Source: Candidatus Aenigmatarchaeota archaeon
GTDB taxonomy: Archaea > Aenigmatarchaeota > Aenigmatarchaeia > GW2011-AR5
Assembly (NCBI GenBank): GCA_018304565.1
Contig: JAGVVX010000010.1
Span: forward strand, 1 to 23,885
Direction of reading: 5' to 3'
Length of the DNA: 23,885 bases
Made by a program: the position numbers and the translations under genes. This document shows, piece after piece, positions 7,188 to 13,825 of the stretch. The stretch's first letter is position 1, and every line of letters starts with the position of its first letter. The notes under the pieces were generated by a model. That model saw nothing but the letters and a program-made list of their open reading frames with translations. It ran no database searches and was not told where the DNA came from.

Positions 7188-7341
7188 GCATACCATTGTT
7201 TTTAAACAATGGTTGCCTGTATGTTCAGAAAGCAAGGCTTTCTGACATGCCAAAATTGCAAAGCAATTTTGAGCATAAACAAATCCACATATATGATCTG
7301 TGGTATTTCAAAGAAATACCATCACATTTATGTGGTGGATT
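7188..7341. repeat. Tandem array of four hairpins upstream of a winged-helix gene
   Basis: In order: (1) 7188-7224, outer GCATAC/GTATG around ACCATTGT-TTTTAA-ACAATGGT; (2) 7221-7248, CAGAAAGC, loop AAG, GCTTTCTG with an ATGT/ACAT lower stem; (3) 7247-7276, CAAAATTGC, loop AAA, GCAATTTTG, a bulged A and a lower stem; (4) 7282-7341, GGTATTTC, loop AAA, GAAATACC, enclosed by AATCCACATA/TATGTGGTGGATT. Adjacent hairpins share bases. The array ends about 9 bases before the next ATG, so it lies in or replaces the 5' leader. Confidence 0.9.
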
Positions 7342-7349
7342 GTGTTTAT

Positions 7350-7682
7350 ATGGAAGCAAAAAAGTCGATATTTGTAGAAACTTTTGGCGAAACGCCTATA
7401 GTTAAGGTATTAGATTTCTTCTTAACATTTGACAGCTTCGATTACTCAAAAAGCAGCGTATCTGAAGAAACCGGCGTATCCAGAATTACCCTAGATAAGA
7501 TATGGGAAGACTTCGTGCAAAAGAAAATCATAGTTAAAACGCGTGAAATAGGGAGAGCCGAAATGTACAAACTAAATAAAGAGAGCTCAATAGCCAAAGT
7601 CCTTTCAGAATTAAATTTCAAATTAGCCTCTTCGTTTGCGGAAGAGGAAATTCCAAAAATCAGAAAGAAAGTAGAAGCTTGA
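7350..7682 (+). CDS. Small winged-helix transcriptional regulator-like protein
   Basis: 110 residues. An N-terminal helix (IVKVLDFFLTF) is followed by a clear helix-turn-helix, KSSVSEETGVSRITLDKIWE, and a wing, KIIVKTREIGRAEMYKLN. The C-terminal half (KVLSELNFKLASSFAEEEIP) is helical and could dimerise. This matches the small archaeal winged-helix regulators that start with a short strand-helix and carry SxxxA/ExxGVSR. ATG 7350 is chosen because everything upstream in this frame is hairpin sequence with no protein-like character. Expression is probably affected by the hairpins directly upstream. Confidence 0.75.
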   Translation: MEAKKSIFVETFGETPIVKVLDFFLTFDSFDYSKSSVSEETGVSRITLDKIWEDFVQKKIIVKTREIGRAEMYKLNKESSIAKVLSELNFKLASSFAEEEIPKIRKKVEA

Positions 7683-7737
7683 TGATTCTCTTCAGGTATT
7701 ACCAATATATTGGAGCTATCATTTGAATTCTACTAAT

Positions 7738-7743
7738 AGGAGA
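7738..7743 (+). promoter_or_regulatory. Shine-Dalgarno that decides the start at 7750
   Basis: AGGAGA lies 6 bases upstream of ATG 7750 and argues against the in-frame TTG at 7723. A TATA-like palindrome CCAATATATTGG (7702-7713) lies further upstream at a fitting distance. Confidence 0.6.
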
Positions 7744-7749
7744 ATAATC

Positions 7750-8637
7750 ATGCACCTGACTCTCGGCGTTTTCGGCGACAATGAACTGCTGAAGAATCTC
7801 GGCAAGCAGGGAACAGTCAATGACATAATGATTTACAACCATGCAAGCTCAGAAGGCGTATTCACTTTCGTGGCGCCTAATTCAGAGCGCGTGCAGCCGC
7901 TGTTGCAGGCAATAAGCATGACGGATGTGCCTGTGATTTCCGGTGAATTGACAAAGGAGGTTGCAGAGCAGATTGTAGCCTTGGATGCCTTTGGCTTCGG
8001 GAAAGGATTTCTGGTTGGCGAGCACTTTCAAAAATTTGTCAAAGGCACTTCTCTAGAAAACTTCGGGATTGTAAGCGATGAAAAGGAACTTCGGGAAAAA
8101 ATAAAATCCCTCGAAGCGCCGGAGCTGACTAAGAATGTCTGGGCTCCTGTGGACAATTATTTCAACGTGAAAAGCGTCGGCACAGTGGTGCTTACTGTGC
8201 TGAAAGGCGGAGCAATAAAAAAATATGACAAGCTTCTTGTGCAGCCAATAGGAAAGGAAGCTGTCGTGAAAGGAATACAGTCGCAGGACAACGATATCGA
8301 TGAGGCGCAGCACGGCATGAGGCTTGGCTTGAACCTCAAAGGCGTGGAAGCCGACGATCTAAAACGCGGCTATGTTATCTGCAAGGAAGCAAACGTATCA
8401 AAGACGCTGAAGATCGAATTCAAAAAAAGCAGATTCGCCAAGGAAGGCATCGAAACTGGGAGCAGTGTTCTAGTTTCTGTTGGCTTGCAGGTTATAGCAG
8501 CAAAGGCAGAAGCAAACGGAGCGGAAATAACACTAACACTGGAGCATCCTGCTGCTTACTTCCCAGGCCAGAAATGCATCATAGCAAGCACAAAGCAGAC
8601 GCTGCCGAGAATAATCGGGTCTGGGAAAATATCCTGA
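7750..8637 (+). CDS. EF-Tu/SelB-like protein with no intact GTPase motifs
   Basis: A 295-residue protein related to translational GTPases. Residues from about 135 onward look like the beta-barrel domain 2 (DNYFNVKSVGTVVLTVLKGG, KYDKLLVQPIGKEAVVKGIQ, HGMRLGLNLKGV, LKRGYVIC), followed by a domain 3-like barrel. The N-terminal 130 residues (LTLGVFGDNELLKNLGKQGT...) occupy the G-domain position but lack the P-loop GxxxxGK, DxxG and NKxD motifs, so GTP hydrolysis is not expected. Similar GTPase-less EF-Tu-like proteins occur in archaea, with unknown role. It may bind tRNA or the ribosome, or act as a regulator. It converges on the surface-protein gene with a single base between stop codons. Confidence 0.7.
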   Translation: MHLTLGVFGDNELLKNLGKQGTVNDIMIYNHASSEGVFTFVAPNSERVQPLLQAISMTDVPVISGELTKEVAEQIVALDAFGFGKGFLVGEHFQKFVKGTSLENFGIVSDEKELREKIKSLEAPELTKNVWAPVDNYFNVKSVGTVVLTVLKGGAIKKYDKLLVQPIGKEAVVKGIQSQDNDIDEAQHGMRLGLNLKGVEADDLKRGYVICKEANVSKTLKIEFKKSRFAKEGIETGSSVLVSVGLQVIAAKAEANGAEITLTLEHPAAYFPGQKCIIASTKQTLPRIIGSGKIS

Positions 8638-8638
8638 A

Positions 8639-11600
8639 TTAATATCTTTTGCCCCAGTTCGTGATTACCACCATTATATCAAAAATATTTATGATGCCGA
8701 AAGGCGGTGCTATATCTGCTTTGCTGTCAGAAACTGTTTTGTCAAAATATTTTACAATCATTACAACATCAAGAATATCAACTATTTTGTCGCCATTTAT
8801 GTCTCCAGGATTTATTACAACCGGATTCACAGTGAGTGTAAGAGTCTGAGAAATGGATTTTTCACTATTTGCACATGTGAGAGTATAAGTTGAAGTGACC
8901 GCAGGACTCACTATTTGTGTGCCTGATGTTGACTTTATTCCTGACCATGCGCCGGAAGCGGTGCATGATGTCGCGTTGGTCGAAGACCAGGTCAGTGTAG
9001 CTGATCCCCCCGAAATAATCGTTGTTGGGCTTGCGGAAAGAGTGGTGTCAGAAGGTGGGAGTGGAGCCGAACTATAGCGATAGAGCCACAGGTACTCTCG
9101 GCCAGTCACTCCGCCTGCCAGTCCAAAGTCCACCGCGAACAGTACATTCTGGCCGGGGTCGAACGTCTGGCTGGATGGCTCGGGGGTCATCCCGCTTGGA
9201 TTGGCCGCCGTCATCGTCTCCCATGTCGCGGTATCTACATGATAGACGGAAATGGTGTTGGTATCGGAGAGCGGCCAGAGGATGACGCGGTGGATTGGGT
9301 CGAAGCTGAGCCGCGTGTTCCCGCCACCAAAGGCGATGGCGCCTGGCACAGTGGGTCCGAGATCGGTCAGGAGATGAGAATCGAGCCCATAGCGATAGAG
9401 CCTCGAGGCCGTCCCGTCAATGACGTAGATCGCTCTCCCGGTTGAGTCGATCACGCTGTATTCCTGGGATACGCGGACGGTTCGCCCGTCCGAGAATGCC
9501 CACCAAGAGCGAGTCCAGGTGTTCGACGTGATGTTGTAGACGAGCGCGGCCGAATCGTCCATCAGAACGATCGTGTCAGTCACGGAGTCATAGTGTCCGT
9601 ACTTGTGGAACGCGGATATGGCCCCGAACGTGGTCAGGCTTGTCCTGTTCGGGACGGACCACTTCTTCGTCGCCGGGTCCCACGTCATGATTTTATCGAC
9701 CGGAGCCAAGGTGCCCGCCGGGCACTGCGCCGTGATCGTTCCTGCACTCATATAGCCGGGGATCATCCAGAAGATGTTGCGCCGAGTATCGTAGGTCCAT
9801 GTCACCTCGTCGGCGCCGCCGTGCTGCACGTCTGGCGGCGTTACGCACATGGTTTGCTCTTTCCGCCAGGAGTTGTTGAACACCCCGTAGGAGTACATCT
9901 CTGGCCAACTGGACGTGCCGTAGAAATCACCTCCCAGATGATAGATCCGCCCGTCCACCGGGTTCCAGGTGTAGCGCATGTGCTTACCGCTGGTCAGGGA
10001 GGTGCCGCCGCCGGGAAGAGGGATGCGAATCCAAGTGTTGACAGGAATGTCGATGACTCCTGTAGAGGGCGGCGGCGGAGGTGGTGGAGGTGGAGGAGGC
10101 GTTACAGTGGACGATCCAGTCCGAACGCCAACGACCCGGAACTGCGCTTGGAAGCCTGTCGGCGTGGTTGTGTCGTTCAACGGTTGACCGTCCATGTACG
10201 CATAGCCACCCGTGTATAGCGCGTAGTCTACGATGGGGCTGTAGTCTCCCATGGTATTCGCGAAAGTGATTTGCCCGGGAGGAATCGCGGCAGTCATTGT
10301 CCATGCCTGCGTGACCAGATCATAGGAGGCAATCCCCCAGGGGCCGAACAGTACGAGTCGGTTCCGAGTGGAGTCGTAGGAGAGTGTCCCACCGACTGGC
10401 GCCGGGGCTAATTCGGTGACGGTCGCCCCGTCAGACACGAACAGGCGTTGCCCAAGCAGCGCGTAAAACGATCTGTCAACTGCCACCATCCGGTTCCGGC
10501 TGTTTGCAGTTGTCGGGACACCGCTAAAATACAAATCCTGAACATATCTAAACGGCTTCGCAGCTCCGGCAGGGTTCTTGATGATACGACGAAGAATTGA
10601 CGACGGACTCCCATGTGATGCGCCACCGAGGAACAATGCCTGGTCTAGTGTGCCGCTGTACGCGACAGCGGCGTTCTCAGCGTGGACCCATGTGTCGATA
10701 CCGTCCACAAAAGCCGCAGCAAGCTCTTTCGTTTGGTAGGTGATCCAGGTGGCCGCCTGAACTTGATACCGGCAGAGAAATTGGCTGCTCGAGACCTGAC
10801 TGCTCGTCCCCTGTCCCGCCATGACCCACACCTCGTCGAGCGAGGGAACATAGAACGAATGGTAGTTATCACTGTTCCGGCACCCGGAGACACCCCACGT
10901 GTTCGGGATCGCTACGGTCCACACATTGGCAACGGGATCGAACAGCCGGACGCCGTTGTTGCCCGCAGAATTGTGAGAATCCCCGCCGAATGTCCATAGC
11001 CGATTGATCGTTGGTATCCAATGGGCAGACGACCAACCAGACCTATAATTGCGGAGGTCGGAAGCGAAAGTGTTGTTAAAGAGTGTTGGTATTGTTCCGC
11101 CATATCCTTCGGTGTAAATAGATTGAATCTCTGCGGCCGACAGCGCTCGGTTGTAGACGCGGGCGTCGTCAATGAGGCCGGGAAAGTGACCGTAAACTCC
11201 CCCGCCTATTCCTGTTGGAGCATAAACTATGGATTTTAGTGATGTCGAACCGGTACGAACCAATAAGCCGTTTGAATAGATTTTTGGCTGTTTGTTTTCA
11301 TAAACTACAATAATATGATTCCAGCCGGTGCCTAAAGAACTGGAGTAAACAGCCAAGGCGGGCATATACGAATCACCGTGCTCATACACGGATATGCCGT
11401 TGATGCCAGCAGAAATACCCATACCGCCGTTTGAACCTTCTTGATTCGGCCAAAACAGATACTTCTGGCCGCTTACGCCTCCCGTTCCTGAAGTACTTTC
11501 CCCATCTATTTCATGGGTAGTGTTGGCTTTAATCCAGGCGGATACGGTAAAGGTGTTTTGCGGTTTTGTGTAACTCCACCACATTTCATCATTACTTCCG

Positions 11601-11809
11601 TCAAAACTTAACGCTCCATTTATTTTCCCGCCTGCCCACGTGGGGCCGTTTACCAGAACACCATTATTTCCGTTGCCGGATGAATCTGATGCGGTTGTTC
11701 CTGATCCTTCGTCAAGTTTCCAGTGGGCAACAATCTCGGTAGTGTATTGTGCATAAGCCAGTTGCATGCCTAGCAAAAAAGCAATTGTAACAACAACCTT
11801 CTGCGACAC
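8639..11809 (-). CDS. Large secreted surface protein: LamG, kelch-like propellers, Ig-like, dockerin
   Basis: A GTG start at 11809 gives an ideal signal peptide (SQKVVVTIAFLLGMQLAYAQ) and 1056 residues; an upstream ATG at 11905 would add 32 residues ahead of it. Domains: a LamG/concanavalin-like domain (AHWKLDEGSGTTASDSSGNG, LIDDARVYNRALSAAEI; about 25-240), a first kelch-like propeller (INRLWTFGGDSH...), an 11-proline linker near 10067-10099, a second kelch-like propeller (DGRIYHLGGDFYG...), an Ig-like domain (LSASPTTIISGGSATLTWSS), and a C-terminal dockerin with two Ca-binding repeats (GDINGDKIVDILDVV; ADIAPPFGIINIFDIMVV). It probably binds glycans or partners outside the cell. The middle is GC-rich and unlike both ends. 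No membrane anchor or sorting tail is seen; the dockerin may be its tether. Confidence 0.85.
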   Translation of the reverse strand: MSQKVVVTIAFLLGMQLAYAQYTTEIVAHWKLDEGSGTTASDSSGNGNNGVLVNGPTWAGGKINGALSFDGSNDEMWWSYTKPQNTFTVSAWIKANTTHEIDGESTSGTGGVSGQKYLFWPNQEGSNGGMGISAGINGISVYEHGDSYMPALAVYSSSLGTGWNHIIVVYENKQPKIYSNGLLVRTGSTSLKSIVYAPTGIGGGVYGHFPGLIDDARVYNRALSAAEIQSIYTEGYGGTIPTLFNNTFASDLRNYRSGWSSAHWIPTINRLWTFGGDSHNSAGNNGVRLFDPVANVWTVAIPNTWGVSGCRNSDNYHSFYVPSLDEVWVMAGQGTSSQVSSSQFLCRYQVQAATWITYQTKELAAAFVDGIDTWVHAENAAVAYSGTLDQALFLGGASHGSPSSILRRIIKNPAGAAKPFRYVQDLYFSGVPTTANSRNRMVAVDRSFYALLGQRLFVSDGATVTELAPAPVGGTLSYDSTRNRLVLFGPWGIASYDLVTQAWTMTAAIPPGQITFANTMGDYSPIVDYALYTGGYAYMDGQPLNDTTTPTGFQAQFRVVGVRTGSSTVTPPPPPPPPPPPSTGVIDIPVNTWIRIPLPGGGTSLTSGKHMRYTWNPVDGRIYHLGGDFYGTSSWPEMYSYGVFNNSWRKEQTMCVTPPDVQHGGADEVTWTYDTRRNIFWMIPGYMSAGTITAQCPAGTLAPVDKIMTWDPATKKWSVPNRTSLTTFGAISAFHKYGHYDSVTDTIVLMDDSAALVYNITSNTWTRSWWAFSDGRTVRVSQEYSVIDSTGRAIYVIDGTASRLYRYGLDSHLLTDLGPTVPGAIAFGGGNTRLSFDPIHRVILWPLSDTNTISVYHVDTATWETMTAANPSGMTPEPSSQTFDPGQNVLFAVDFGLAGGVTGREYLWLYRYSSAPLPPSDTTLSASPTTIISGGSATLTWSSTNATSCTASGAWSGIKSTSGTQIVSPAVTSTYTLTCANSEKSISQTLTLTVNPVVINPGDINGDKIVDILDVVMIVKYFDKTVSDSKADIAPPFGIINIFDIMVVITNWGKRY
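9070..11065. other. GC-rich core segment of the surface-protein gene
   Basis: Base use changes near 9070 and again near 11065. Between these points codons end mostly in C or G on the coding strand and the sequence is rich in CG steps; outside them it resembles the rest of the window. The segment matches the two kelch-like propellers and the proline linker. Boundaries are by eye, plus or minus about 30 bases. It suggests import from a GC-rich source into a resident LamG...Ig-dockerin gene. Confidence 0.65.
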
Positions 11810-11886
11810 TAAGATAATACTATCAAAACAGCCTAATAAGGTTTTTAATTGACTGTGGAGAAATAATCTAATAATGGTGATTTCAG

Positions 11887-12177
11887 ATGATTGTTCATAT
11901 AGCAATATTCAAGTGGAAAAATGGAACTTCAAAAGATAGAATAAAAAAAGCTCTTGATGATGTTAAAAGCTTAAAGACAAAATGCAAGGGTGTTGCTGAC
12001 ATCATGTGCGGTGAGAATTTTTCCAAATGGTCTGAAGGATTCACACATGCTGCAGTTGTAATTGCTAAAGATAAGGAAGCTTTGGATGGATATAGAAACC
12101 ATCCCATGCATAAACTGGTTGCTGATGAGATCGAAGAAATGGAAGAGCATGGGATTGGCATCGATTTTGAAGTATAA
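11887..12177 (+). CDS. Dabb (stress-responsive A/B barrel) domain protein
   Basis: A 96-residue single-domain protein with the family signature: VHIAIFKWKNGTS at the N-terminus, GENFSKWSEGFTHAAVVIAK in the middle, and LDGYRNHPMHKLVADEI near the end. Dabb proteins form dimeric ferredoxin-like barrels; some are enzymes, but for most, including this one, the substrate is unknown. It is divergent from the surface-protein gene (77 bases between starts) and ends 9 bases before a tRNA-Pro gene on the same strand. Confidence 0.85.
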   Translation: MIVHIAIFKWKNGTSKDRIKKALDDVKSLKTKCKGVADIMCGENFSKWSEGFTHAAVVIAKDKEALDGYRNHPMHKLVADEIEEMEEHGIGIDFEV

Positions 12178-12208
12178 CTATGAAGTGGGTCTGTAGTCTA
12201 GCTTGGTA

Positions 12209-12300
12209 AGAGAAGACAAACCTACGGTTTTTCTTCCTCTACCATCTTTTCCGTTCAAAGAAAAGATTAGTAAGAAAACCATGGAGTGTCCCTTCCAAAA
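12209..12300 (+). other. Predicted D-arm intron of tRNA-Pro(GGG)
   Basis: It lies between tRNA positions 21 and 22. It folds into a long hairpin (12226-12280): GGTTTT.CTT/AAGAAAACC outside and ATCTTTTC, loop CGTTCAAA, GAAAAGAT inside. Exact borders may shift by a base or two because the exon ends are A- and G-rich. Confidence 0.7.
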
Positions 12301-12337
12301 GGACCCAGCCTTGGGGTGGCTGAAACCTGAGTTCAAA

Positions 12338-12374
12338 ATCAGGACGGAGGTTGCGATACCTCCTCTGATGAATA
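12338..12374 (+). other. Predicted T-loop intron of tRNA-Pro(GGG)
   Basis: It separates TTCAAA from T-CTCAG in the T arm. Internally ATCAG/CTGAT and GAGGT/ACCTC pair around a TGCGAT loop, giving an intron helix stacked on the exon T stem with unpaired bases at each junction, as expected of a bulge-helix-bulge site. Borders are uncertain by 1-2 bases. Confidence 0.7.
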
Positions 12375-12414
12375 TCTCAGCGGACCCATTTGTAAGGGCT
12401 TGTAGCTGTGCTAG

Positions 12415-12439
12415 GCCGGCGGTTTGGTTCTGCGCCGGC
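12415..12439. other. GC-rich hairpin downstream of tRNA-Pro(GGG)
   Basis: GCCGGCG and CGCCGGC form a perfect 7-bp stem around an 11-base loop, 26 bases past the tRNA. No T-run follows. The 10 bases GGGCTTGTAG at about 12397 equal the 5' end of the other tRNA-Pro gene, so this could be a tRNA remnant or a small structured RNA. No function can be assigned. Confidence 0.35.
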
Positions 12440-12476
12440 TAATTGTAAGATAGGTGTTGTTGTAGTATCGCATAAC

Positions 12477-12869
12477 CTATTCAATCAATTTTATGCCCAT
12501 TCTTTCAAAATGTTTTTTATTGTGAGTTAACAGCATCGCAGAATTAGTGATGCATAAAGAAGCTATGAAAAGATCCGCTATATCTATTGTGCTGCCTTTC
12601 CTATCAAGGTCTGATATCAGTCCCGCAGCTTTCTTCATAGATTCCCTGTTGGTACTTATTAGTTCCATAGAATCTAGCAAATTTTCAACTTCAGGAAGAT
12701 TTTCCCGCTTATTTTTGCTCTTGTAAGCACCATGATATAGCTCAAAGGCGTTTATATCAGTAGTAATAAGCCTCTTTGCGCTTATTCCCTTTATCAGCTC
12801 TACGGTGTTTTTGTCTCCCCTAAGAAAATCTATCAGGATGTCCGTATCGATCAATATCTTATTGTCCAT
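12477..12869 (-). CDS. vapC: VapC-type PIN-domain toxin (ribonuclease)
   Basis: A 130-residue PIN-domain RNase. The acidic site is visible: Asp8 in ILIDTDILIDFLRG, Glu43 in INAFELYHGA, Asp96/Asp99 in STIDIADLFIAS, and the late THNKKHFER motif. The start at ATG 12869 is supported by GGAG a few bases upstream and by the N-terminus expected for VapC; the frame is open further up into vapB. It overlaps vapB by 19 bases, so the two are translationally coupled. Target RNA is unknown; VapC toxins typically cut tRNA or rRNA, notable because two tRNA genes flank the module. Confidence 0.9.
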   Translation of the reverse strand: MDNKILIDTDILIDFLRGDKNTVELIKGISAKRLITTDINAFELYHGAYKSKNKRENLPEVENLLDSMELISTNRESMKKAAGLISDLDRKGSTIDIADLFIASLCITNSAMLLTHNKKHFERMGIKLIE

Positions 12870-13105
12870 GATCTCCTGTGCCTCTTTATGTCGCGTTTTA
12901 TTTCTTCCGCTTCCTTGTCGCTCATATTCCAAGAGCCAGCGAAATTCATGATATTTCTTTTCCTCTTTTTTTCTTTCAGAACCTTTGCCAAGGCTTCGTT
13001 TATAGAAACCGGCCTTTTTTCCTCAGAGCGGATTTCTCCCACAAGCTCGTTCAGCATCCTGTACGTGTTCTCGTCAACTTTAATAGTCTTGTCCACTTTT
13101 AACAC
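12851..13105 (-). CDS. vapB: VapB-type antitoxin (DUF217-like)
   Basis: An 84-residue partner of vapC. The N-terminus DKTIKVDENTYRMLNELVGE is a ribbon-helix-helix/AbrB-like DNA-binding segment of the archaeal VapB-DUF217 type, and the C-terminus (SWNMSDKEAEEIKRDIKRHR) is the usual charged helix that plugs the toxin. The start is a GTG at 13105, placed about 26 bases from a TATA element, so the mRNA is probably leaderless. Autoregulation is likely through the palindrome at 13107-13125. Confidence 0.85.
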   Translation of the reverse strand: MLKVDKTIKVDENTYRMLNELVGEIRSEEKRPVSINEALAKVLKEKKRKRNIMNFAGSWNMSDKEAEEIKRDIKRHRRSWTIRY

Positions 13106-13106
13106 C

Positions 13107-13125
13107 TAGTATACTTAGTATACTA
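13107..13125. promoter_or_regulatory. Palindromic operator of vapBC
   Basis: TAGTATACT-T-AGTATACTA is a perfect 19-base palindrome made of two GTATAC half-sites. It lies exactly between the TATA element and the vapB start, where binding of VapB or VapBC would block transcription. Confidence 0.7.
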
Positions 13126-13127
13126 AT

Positions 13128-13135
13128 ATATTTAA
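13128..13135 (-). promoter_or_regulatory. TATA element of vapBC
   Basis: TTAAATAT on the minus strand, centred about 26 bases from the GTG of vapB. Confidence 0.55.
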
Positions 13136-13167
13136 GCATTTCTAGTCAGTATTTCTATAGTCTTTTA

Positions 13168-13303
13168 GGGCTTGTAGTCTAGCTTGGTAGGACTCCGGCT
13201 TCGGGACAAACCCCTTTCTTTTCAAAAGAAAGGTCTTTGTAAACCCCAAAGAAACCGGGGAAAGAAAAAGTCGGGAACCTGAGTTCAAATCTCAGCGAGC
13301 CCA
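13168..13303 (+). tRNA. tRNA-Pro(CGG) with an intron at the canonical position
   Basis: Exons give acceptor GGGCTTG/CGAGCCC, TA, D arm GTCT-AGCTTGGTA-GGAC, anticodon arm CCGGC-TTCGGGA-GTCGG (anticodon CGG at 13202-13204), variable GAAC, T arm CTGAG-TTCAAAT-CTCAG and discriminator A. The intron (about 13206-13268) falls after position 37, the standard archaeal site. The D and T arms equal those of tRNA-Pro(GGG). CCA is not encoded. Confidence 0.9.
13206..13268 (+). other. Predicted anticodon-loop intron of tRNA-Pro(CGG)
   Basis: 63 bases between tRNA positions 37 and 38. It contains the palindrome CCTTTCTTTT-C-AAAAGAAAGG (13213-13233), flanked by ACAAA/TTTGT, and a second stem CCCC/GGGG (13244-13260). 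It lacks a protein-coding frame. Confidence 0.75.
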
Positions 13304-13372
13304 TGCATTGACGGGGTTATAGGTATCTCTCGGTTTTTGAACACATTTATAGGTTAGAGAATACATGACTGT

Positions 13373-13825
13373 ATGCCAATCAGAAAACTTATCACTACAC
13401 ATTCTAGAGAATTAATAGAATCTGATAATCTTCCACTAGCAGTTATACAAGTGGCTTCCGACCTTGAACATATACTTTTCAAAAAACTTCATTTTGAAAA
13501 ACGAATAAATCCTGACTTAATGTACAACTGGACATTAGGCACATACATCAACTGGTGCATTAAAAATGAACTAATTAATAAGGACTCTGAACCATTACTT
13601 AAAAAATTCAATAAAGCAAGGAATTTGTTTGTCCACCATAGGGTATTTTATAACAAAATAAAAAAAGATGAATCGCAAGTACAGAAACTAAAAGACTTAC
13701 TGATTGCAATATGTGATTTTATAGACCAAACTGAAGTGGTATATAAATTGGATATGAAACTAGAGAAAGGTTATGGAGAGGTTCTCAACAAGAAGGACAA
13801 AGAAATGAACTCTGTTCTGATGTAA
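13373..13825 (+). CDS. Hypothetical protein with a HEPN-like RNxxxH motif
   Basis: A 150-residue, all-helical, AT-rich gene. It has the motif KARNLFVHHR (Arg83, His88), the R-x4-6-H pattern of HEPN RNases and HEPN-like Abi or toxin proteins; its context in the sequence (a helix before and after, total length 110-150) also fits. No other family is recognised and no MNT antitoxin follows. ATTTATAG at 13345-13352 sits about 25 bases before the ATG, so the mRNA is probably leaderless. It abuts the next, convergent gene with no base between stop codons. AT content suggests recent arrival. Confidence 0.6.
   Translation: MPIRKLITTHSRELIESDNLPLAVIQVASDLEHILFKKLHFEKRINPDLMYNWTLGTYINWCIKNELINKDSEPLLKKFNKARNLFVHHRVFYNKIKKDESQVQKLKDLLIAICDFIDQTEVVYKLDMKLEKGYGEVLNKKDKEMNSVLM

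Larger units (their letters stand above)
12187..12388 (+). tRNA. tRNA-Pro(GGG) interrupted by two non-canonical introns
   Basis: Exons assemble into a complete 73-base tRNA: acceptor GGGTCTG/CGGACCC, positions 8-9 TA, D arm GTCT-AGCTTGGTA-GGAC, anticodon arm CAGCC-TTGGGGT-GGCTG (anticodon GGG at 12313-12315), variable AAAC, T arm CTGAG-TTCAAAT-CTCAG, discriminator A. The exons match the tRNA-Pro(CGG) at 13168 element by element. The D arm is split after A21 by 92 bases (12209-12300) and the T loop near 59/60 by about 37 bases (12338-12374). The anticodon loop has no intron. Splicing would need an endonuclease that accepts relaxed bulge-helix-bulge sites. CCA is not encoded. Confidence 0.85.

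Noticed and set aside
7188..7341. CRISPR-like array
   Set aside because: The palindromes differ in sequence from each other and have no constant spacing or unique spacers.
10067..10099. Short GGN repeat tract as a possible microsatellite or regulatory repeat
   Set aside because: It is simply the coding sequence of the polyproline linker on the minus strand.
9593..10219. Open frame of 208 codons on the plus strand in the GC-rich core
   Set aside because: GC-rich sequence has few stops on the opposite strand; composition is rich in Arg, Gly and Pro and the minus strand encodes clear kelch-like repeats.
12397..12440. Third tRNA gene starting with GGGCTTGTAG
   Set aside because: No matching acceptor 3' strand or T arm is found downstream; at most a remnant.
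12203..12442. 79-codon open frame over the tRNA-Pro(GGG) region
   Set aside because: It runs through tRNA exons and intron hairpins; the tRNA explains the sequence better.
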